A DNA stretch of 6,123 bases from an uncultured Mucilaginibacter sp. Lineage in GTDB: Bacteria; Bacteroidota; Bacteroidia; Sphingobacteriales; Sphingobacteriaceae. This document shows positions 1-4,361 of this stretch, piece by piece. The position numbers and the translations under genes were made by a program. Where the stretch lies: the NCBI GenBank assembly GCA_903885865.1, contig CAISKH010000118.1, positions 1-6,123 of the forward strand, read 5' to 3'. The notes under the pieces were generated by a model, which searched no databases, had not been told where the DNA came from, and saw nothing but the letters and a program-made list of their open reading frames with translations. Position 1 is the first letter of the stretch. Each line of letters begins with the position of its first letter.

Positions 1-344
1 AAAAATTAATAAAATCATTTATTTGAAGATAATTCTCAATAAATATTGAAAAAAAAATTATCTAAATTATATTGTATATGGTTTTTCAATTAAAAATTAT
101 TCAAAAAATGAATTAAATAATTGTTAAATTTTACGGTATTGATAAAAATTTATGATTTTATGCAATTTTTTTAATCAATCTCTTGTTTTTCATAAAATTC
201 ATCCCTATTTTTATGAAAATATTAACAAACTGATATTCTAATCAATAACAATGTTAAAATATGGGTGAAATTTTTACAAAAAATCTTATTTTTTAATCTT
301 AATTCAAATAATCACATTTAACTAACCATCTAATCAACAAACAA
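1..344. other. AT-rich gene-free region upstream of the ammonium transporter
   Basis: No open reading frame of convincing length or composition is visible on either strand. The stretch is overwhelmingly A and T, with many homopolymer runs, and contrasts sharply with the coding sequence that starts at 345. It presumably holds the promoter and leader of the ammonium transporter gene. I could not find a clean Bacteroidota promoter (TTTG or TTG, about 19 nt, TAnnTTTG) in it, nor a sigma-54-type GG-N10-GC element. The one clear structural element is the inverted repeat at 187-219. A smaller palindrome, TCAATA-AA-TATTGA, lies at 36-49 but is weak evidence in DNA this AT-rich. Confidence 0.75.
187..219. 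repeat. Perfect 11-bp inverted repeat upstream of amtB
   Basis: TTTTCATAAAA at 187-197 is the exact reverse complement of TTTTATGAAAA at 209-219, with an 11-nt spacer (198-208). The arm centres are about 22 bp apart, roughly two helical turns, so the arms could be half-sites for a dimeric regulator; otherwise the element could form a weak AT hairpin. It ends 125 nt before the amtB start, a reasonable place for an operator, activator site or leader structure. No known operator is recognised. Chance symmetry is more likely in AT-rich DNA, but an 11-bp perfect arm is longer than expected. Confidence 0.5.
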
Positions 345-1949
345 ATGAAAGTAAAACAACAAAAATTCAACCTGCTAAGCGCGATTCGCGGAGTGACGCG
401 GGAGAAATGGGCGCTGGGTGCGACCATTCTAACGGGAAAAATGATTGGCTTATGCCTGGTGCTGGCAGCAATATTCTCAATTCCAGGATTGCTTCCTTCT
501 GCTGCCCACGCTGCAGTAGCTGCCAAAGCTGACACATCAGCTCTTGAAAAATCTATCCTTACTGCAGCAACAAATTCGATGAACGCCATTGACACTGTTT
601 GGACATTGGTGGCTGCGTTTTTGGTGTTTGCAATGCAGGCGGGTTTTGTAATGCTTGAAGTTGGCTTTGCCCGCAAGCGCGAAACAGTAAACGTTTTGAT
701 GGAATGTATTTTTGACACCTGTCTTTGCGGTATTTTGTTTTATGCCATTGGTTATGCATTTATGTTTAGTACAGGCAACGGACTTATAGGTTACCATTGG
801 TTCTTCCTGCAGGGCACACCTGATCTATATCCGGGGACTGGAGTTCCGGTAATTGCACACTGGATATTCCAGTACGCTTTTGCTGATACCTGTTCAACAG
901 TAGTTTCAGGCGCGATGATTGGCCGTACCGGTTTCCGTGGCGATATTCTTTACAGTATAGGTATTACAGGTTTCATTTACCCAATTATTGGCCACTGGGC
1001 ATGGGGTCCTGACGGCTGGTTAGCTTTAATGGGCTCAGCAGGTCATTTCTATACAAGCTTAGGGCAAGGTTTCCGTGATTTTGCAGGATCAACGGTAGTG
1101 CATACCATTGGTGGTATGGCCTCACTGGCGGGCGCAATAGCTTTAGGGCCACGGATAGGGCGGATTTTTGCACGTGATGGCGGCGGTATGCCTCCGGGCC
1201 ATAATTTACCGATGGCTGCTGTGGGCGGATTTGTTCTGTGGTTTGGCTGGTATGGTTTTAACCCGGGCAGTACACTTTCAGCAATGGATATACAAGGTAT
1301 AGGCCGTGTTGCTACCAATACCACACTCGCGGCTTGCGGTGGCGGATTTACCGCCATGATGGGCGCACTATGGTGGGGCTCTACAAAAGGTAAATTTGAT
1401 CTAGGGTTTACCGTTAACGGTTTCCTTGCAGGCCTGGTAGCTATTACCTGCCCCTGTTACTGGGTTAGCCCGCTTGGTGCAACCTTATTGGGCGGCGTAG
1501 CTGGTTTCGTAGTATTTGGTGGTGTTAAATTATTAGAGTACTTACGTATAGATGATCCGATCGGCGCTGTTCCGGTACACGGCTTTGCAGGTATATGGGG
1601 AACACTTTCACTAGGCCTATTTGCCTCTGGCCAATTCGGTGCTACCGGCCCTTACGGAGCTGATAATTCGGCCCCGGTAAAAGGTTTGTTCTACGGCGGC
1701 GACGCCAGTGTATTACAAGCGCAGGCTATAGGTACTTTTACCATCGCCATCGCAGTATTTGTAGTAACCTTTATTATGATGTGGCTTATAATGCAATTAC
1801 CGCATCCATGGAAATTGCGTGTTGAAGCACACGGCGAAACAGGTCCGGGTGGTTTGGATATGTTCGATCACGGCGCTATAGCTTACGATCTGGATGATGA
1901 AGATGCCAGCTTAAGCGGACTGTTCGAAAAAAGTAAAGTAACTGCTTAA
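345..1949 (+). CDS. amtB: Ammonium transporter, Amt/Mep/Rh family (AmtB type)
   Basis: This is a 534-residue inner-membrane ammonium channel that conducts ammonium into the cytoplasm for assimilation, normally as a homotrimer. By remembered comparison with E. coli AmtB, the key pore residues are present: the gate phenylalanine in FQYAF (about F179), the recruitment-site tryptophan in HWAWG (W220), the conserved aspartate and first pore histidine in DFAGSTVVH (D245, H253), and the second pore histidine in VPVHGFAGIWG (H412). GWYGFNPGS (301-309) and the C-terminal GLDMFDHG (about 503-510) are also family signatures; the C-terminal tail is the part that meets PII/GlnK proteins in characterised homologues. 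A hydrophobic segment at about 33-57 ending in PSAAHA looks like a signal peptide, preceded by an unusually long basic stretch of about 32 residues. M33 (codon at 441) is an alternative start, but the composition shift from AT-rich DNA at 345 and the A-rich leader favour M1. No PII gene is in view. A porin gene follows 203 nt downstream. Confidence 0.96.
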   Translation: MKVKQQKFNLLSAIRGVTREKWALGATILTGKMIGLCLVLAAIFSIPGLLPSAAHAAVAAKADTSALEKSILTAATNSMNAIDTVWTLVAAFLVFAMQAGFVMLEVGFARKRETVNVLMECIFDTCLCGILFYAIGYAFMFSTGNGLIGYHWFFLQGTPDLYPGTGVPVIAHWIFQYAFADTCSTVVSGAMIGRTGFRGDILYSIGITGFIYPIIGHWAWGPDGWLALMGSAGHFYTSLGQGFRDFAGSTVVHTIGGMASLAGAIALGPRIGRIFARDGGGMPPGHNLPMAAVGGFVLWFGWYGFNPGSTLSAMDIQGIGRVATNTTLAACGGGFTAMMGALWWGSTKGKFDLGFTVNGFLAGLVAITCPCYWVSPLGATLLGGVAGFVVFGGVKLLEYLRIDDPIGAVPVHGFAGIWGTLSLGLFASGQFGATGPYGADNSAPVKGLFYGGDASVLQAQAIGTFTIAIAVFVVTFIMMWLIMQLPHPWKLRVEAHGETGPGGLDMFDHGAIAYDLDDEDASLSGLFEKSKVTA

Positions 1950-1966
1950 TAATATTATAACAAATG

Positions 1967-2027
1967 CCCTTGTGCGGTTGGTTTTTTAACTAATGTTTAC
2001 CATCCGTTTAAAGCCATCGCACAAGGG
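1967..2027 (+). repeat. 10-bp inverted repeat with long loop, between amtB and porin
   Basis: CCCTTGTGCG at 1967-1976 and CGCACAAGGG at 2018-2027 are perfect reverse complements separated by 41 nt. The element begins 17 nt after the amtB stop codon. A GC-containing 10-bp arm in otherwise AT-rich DNA is unlikely to be accidental. The right arm is followed by GTTATTTATA rather than a T tract, so it does not look like a standard intrinsic terminator. It could be a partial terminator, an RNA processing or stabilising structure that sets the amtB-to-porin ratio, or a protein-binding dyad. The loop holds a T6 run at 1982-1987. Confidence 0.6.
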
Positions 2028-2087
2028 TTATTTATACCCGGTTAAGATTTTAAGAATTTAAAACAATAATTAGTTACAAAAAGTAAA

Positions 2088-2128
2088 AACAACAATTTAT
2101 CAATCAATAACAACAATTTATCAATCAA
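2088..2128 (+). repeat. Two tandem copies of a 20-nt sequence in the porin leader
   Basis: AACAACAATTTATCAATCAA occurs at 2088-2107 and again, without a mismatch, at 2109-2128, separated by one T, giving a 21-nt period. The second copy ends 24 nt before the porin ATG. The region would lie in the 5' untranslated leader of the porin, or in the amtB-porin intercistronic RNA. It has no G residues and would be unstructured, the kind of leader expected for translation initiation without a Shine-Dalgarno sequence. It may be a recent slippage duplication or a repeated binding site. Confidence 0.8.
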
Positions 2129-2152
2129 ACATTTAATCAAAATCACATTATT

Positions 2153-3157
2153 ATGAAAAAATTCTTACTTCTATTACTATCAGTATCAGCATCCAGTTTT
2201 GCCCTGAAAGCGCAGGATACTATTAAAGTTACCAGCGACGCCCCCCTGGTGATCTCCGGATCGGTAGATGCTTATTACAAGTATGATTTTTCCGGGCACA
2301 ATAACTTATCTACCTATTACGGCAATGAACAGAATTCATTTTCTATAGGTATGTTTGACCTCGGTGTAAAGAAAAAGGTTGGCGCCGCATCTTTTGTTGG
2401 TGAAGTATCTTTTGGCCCGCGCAGCGACGCCTCTTTACCCGTTCCAAGCAATCATATTGAAAACCTGTACGTATCTTATGATGTAACCAGCGCCTTCAAC
2501 CTGACTATGGGTTATATGGCTACATTTATAGGGTATGAAGTAATTTCTCCTACAGGAAACTTCAACTATTCAACCTCTTATTTATTCTCTAACGGTCCAT
2601 TCCAAAATGCGGGTGCGAAAGCTACCTTCACCTTCTCTCCATCAGCGAGTTTAATGGTTGGCGTTTTTAACGATCTGTGGAATGTATACACATCAGCAGG
2701 CAGAATAAACACCCTGGGTGCGCAATTAATGTTAGTGCCGGTAAAAAACTGGACAGCTTATTTGAACGTAGCATCTGGCCCTGCTTCGGGTACGGTATTG
2801 GATTTAACCACTACCTATCAGATGACGGATGCTTTTAAATTAGGTTTAAACGCCGCTACCAAATCTGGTAACGGATCAGCAAACTATTCTGGTGTTGCAT
2901 TATATCCGCAGATTGCCGTTTCGAAAGTGGCCACCCTCGGTTTAAGAGGGGAGTATTTTCAGTTTTCGGCAGTTGGTTCTACACCAAGCTCAAGTATAAC
3001 CGCGCTTACTGTAACAGCTAATGTTAAGTCAGGCCCATTCACTTTTATACCTGAAGTTAGGTTTGATAGTGGAAAGAATAAAATATTTACAGATAGTGCC
3101 GGCGCACCCACAACATCAGCCGCACAATTTTTGTTAGCCGCTGTATATGCGTTTTAA
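2153..3157 (+). CDS. Outer-membrane beta-barrel porin, BBP2 (OmpL-like) type
   Basis: The 334-residue product has a classic signal peptide: MKK, a leucine-rich core, and a cleavage site after the alanine of ALKA (about residue 20). The mature part has no transmembrane helix. It consists of alternating hydrophobic/polar strands with frequent Tyr and Phe, short Gly/Asn/Ser turns, and a final strand ending QFLLAAVYAF with a terminal phenylalanine, as BAM-inserted barrels usually do. Segments such as SGSVDAYYKYDF (35-46), FSNGPFQNAGAK (145-156) and VFNDLWNVY (171-179) resemble the BBP2 porin family as I remember it. It should sit in the outer membrane as a diffusion channel. No plug or TonB-box region is visible, so it is not a TonB-dependent receptor. 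It follows amtB on the same strand with no recognised promoter between and carries the terminator, so co-transcription is likely. A role in ammonium passage is inference only. Confidence 0.85.
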   Translation: MKKFLLLLLSVSASSFALKAQDTIKVTSDAPLVISGSVDAYYKYDFSGHNNLSTYYGNEQNSFSIGMFDLGVKKKVGAASFVGEVSFGPRSDASLPVPSNHIENLYVSYDVTSAFNLTMGYMATFIGYEVISPTGNFNYSTSYLFSNGPFQNAGAKATFTFSPSASLMVGVFNDLWNVYTSAGRINTLGAQLMLVPVKNWTAYLNVASGPASGTVLDLTTTYQMTDAFKLGLNAATKSGNGSANYSGVALYPQIAVSKVATLGLRGEYFQFSAVGSTPSSSITALTVTANVKSGPFTFIPEVRFDSGKNKIFTDSAGAPTTSAAQFLLAAVYAF

Positions 3158-3194
3158 ATAGAAAGTATTTATACCATATTTTAAAAAAAAGGAG

Positions 3195-3224
3195 CTGTCC
3201 CGACGAAATCGGGGCAGTTTTTTT
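3195..3224 (+). terminator. Intrinsic terminator after the porin gene
   Basis: CTGTCCCGA (3195-3203) pairs with TCGGGGCAG (3209-3217) to form a 9-bp stem with one G-U wobble and a five-base CGAAA loop. It is followed immediately by seven T residues (3218-3224). It starts 37 nt after the porin stop codon. An A8 run at 3183-3190 precedes the stem, so the reverse strand could also terminate here. It most likely closes an amtB-porin transcription unit. Confidence 0.9.
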
Positions 3225-3417
3225 GCTTTTGTACATTTTCTGCAAAAATAAAAGTTAAATAAAAGACTGTTTTCATTACAAATATTATAATCAACTAATA
3301 ACTTAGTTAAATAAAAATCAATTATAGGCTCTGATATTGAAAGTATAGCAAAAGTTAAATTATAGCAACATTAAATATGTGATAAGCGTTATATAATAAA
3401 ATTTAATTTCAACTGCT
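3225..3417. other. AT-rich intergenic region upstream of tonB
   Basis: No gene is visible. The stretch must contain the tonB promoter, because the porin terminator lies just before it, but I cannot find a convincing TAnnTTTG -7 box. Short direct repeats are present: AGTTAAATAAAA at 3253-3264 and 3305-3316, a related AAAGTTAAAT at 3351-3360, and TATAGCAA at 3344-3351 and 3361-3368. They are low in complexity, and I give them little weight as regulatory sites. Confidence 0.6.
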
Positions 3418-4236
3418 ATGCTTATCTCAAAATTTGATTTGTACCAGACCGAGTGGCTCGACCTGGTATTTGCTAAACGCAACAAAGAATATGGCGCTTA
3501 TTATTTAAGGCAGCATTATGCCCGTACTGTTGTAAAAGCCATGCTTATTACTTTTCTGAGCATTATTAGTACTGTAGTAATTGTTGGATTTATGATTAGG
3601 GTTAAACCTATAACCCAAAGAATTGTCCAGGTTGATAACACTTTGTATATTATACCGCCAACGCCGCCAAAAACTCAACCTAAAAAAATAAAACCGGCGG
3701 CATCAAAACCAATCCCGCCGGTTACAACAACTAAATTTGTACCGCCGGTTGTTACCAGCAACCCTATTACTGAAGAACCGCCAAAACTTATTGATCTGGA
3801 TAAGGTAGCTGTCGGCCCTATCGATGTTAAAGTACCTGGCAACGGTGAAGGTACAAAGATCACCAATGAAACGGGGGCAGGAGGGAGCGGTACAAGTAAT
3901 GGCCCCGATAATAGTACGGAGATACATAATTATGTAGATGTGATGCCCGAACCCTACGGAGGCGCTGCTGGATGGAACAAATTTTTGCAAAAAAACATAA
4001 AATACCCTCCAGAAGCGATGGATCATAGTATTAGCGGCAGGGTAACAGTTAGTTTTGTTGTTGAAAAGGATGGCCATTTATCAAGTATTATGGTTGAAAG
4101 GGGAGCGGGGTTTGGCATGGATGAAGAAGCCTTGCGTGTTTTAAAACTATCAAAGGCATGGAAACCCGGATCTCAAAACGGGCAGCCGGTTCGTGTAAGA
4201 TACACTATACCTATTAGTTTTTCTATAAACCAATAG
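3418..4236 (+). CDS. tonB: Energy transducer TonB (Bacteroidota-type)
   Basis: This 272-residue protein couples the proton-motive force, harvested by ExbB/ExbD in the inner membrane, to TonB-dependent receptors in the outer membrane. The order of parts is typical. Residues 1-36 are a cytoplasmic segment with EWLDLVFAKRNKEYGAYYLR, a signature of many Bacteroidota TonB proteins. About 39-60 is one transmembrane helix. About 80-122 is a proline- and lysine-rich periplasmic spacer (PPTPPKTQPKK, PIPPV, EEPPK). A Gly/Ser-rich linker lies around 152-165. About 176-272 is the TonB C-terminal domain, with IKYPPEA (194-200), GRVTVSFVVEKDG (207-219) and a final VRVRYTIPISF strand. Length and ends fit a complete gene. 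The ATG at 3418 has no Shine-Dalgarno sequence, as is usual in this phylum. No ExbB, ExbD or receptor gene is adjacent, so its partner receptors are unknown; such genomes usually carry several TonB paralogues. Confidence 0.94.
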   Translation: MLISKFDLYQTEWLDLVFAKRNKEYGAYYLRQHYARTVVKAMLITFLSIISTVVIVGFMIRVKPITQRIVQVDNTLYIIPPTPPKTQPKKIKPAASKPIPPVTTTKFVPPVVTSNPITEEPPKLIDLDKVAVGPIDVKVPGNGEGTKITNETGAGGSGTSNGPDNSTEIHNYVDVMPEPYGGAAGWNKFLQKNIKYPPEAMDHSISGRVTVSFVVEKDGHLSSIMVERGAGFGMDEEALRVLKLSKAWKPGSQNGQPVRVRYTIPISFSINQ

Positions 4237-4246
4237 GGAAGGTGTG

Positions 4247-4326
4247 GGAGGTAAAAGGCGAAAGGCGAAAGGTAAATTATTCAAACCTTTTACCTTTCAG
4301 CTTTTACCTCCTTTCGCCTTTTTTTT
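4247..4326. terminator. Heptamer-based inverted repeat with T8 tract after tonB
   Basis: The left arm is built from 7-nt units: GGAGGTA (4247), AAAGGCG (4254), AAAGGCG (4261) and AAAGGTA (4268). The right arm holds their complements in rearranged order. GGAGGTAAAAG (4247-4257) pairs with 4301-4311, and GAAAGGTAAA (4267-4276) pairs with 4289-4298 around a 12-nt loop. Alternatively AAAAGGCGAAAGG (4253-4265) pairs perfectly with CCTTTCGCCTTTT (4310-4322). Eight T residues follow (4319-4326). It begins 10 nt after the tonB stop and very probably terminates that gene. The modular heptamers also suggest a dispersed extragenic repeat. Confidence 0.75.
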
Positions 4327-4327
4327 C

Positions 4328-4335
4328 TATTTTTG
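4328..4335 (+). promoter_or_regulatory. Bacteroidota -7 box (TATTTTTG) for purL
   Basis: TATTTTTG matches the TAnnTTTG -7 consensus of the Bacteroidota housekeeping sigma factor. Transcription would start near 4341-4343, leaving a leader of about 20 nt before the TTG start at 4362. No good -33 TTTG or TTG is seen at the usual distance; that position is occupied by the right arm of the preceding inverted repeat. The placement agrees with purL being a separate transcription unit from tonB. Confidence 0.6.
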
Positions 4336-4361
4336 GGCATCCTTTCAAAAAAAACATCACA

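Noticed and set aside
36..49. TCAATA-AA-TATTGA palindrome near the left edge
   Set aside because: Only six base pairs per arm in very AT-rich DNA, about 300 nt from the nearest start, so chance is an adequate explanation.
96..122. Small AT hairpin (ATTCA, five-base loop, TGAAT) with outer AATTATT/AATAATT
   Set aside because: All A/T apart from one G-C pair, so thermodynamically weak, and such matches are expected in this composition.
299..1357. Several minus-strand open frames of 62-139 codons opposite amtB
   Set aside because: They lie antisense to a strongly supported gene, have low-complexity or cysteine/histidine/proline-rich translations with no recognisable domain, and overlap one another in different frames. 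They are shadows of the amtB reading frame.
3253..3368. Short direct repeats AGTTAAATAAAA and TATAGCAA upstream of tonB
   Set aside because: Low-complexity words without regular spacing or dyad symmetry. Not enough to call an operator, CRISPR or iteron.
3675..4077. Minus-strand open frames of 63 and 124 codons opposite tonB
   Set aside because: They mirror the proline- and glycine-rich spacer of TonB and show no family resemblance, start context or separate promoter.
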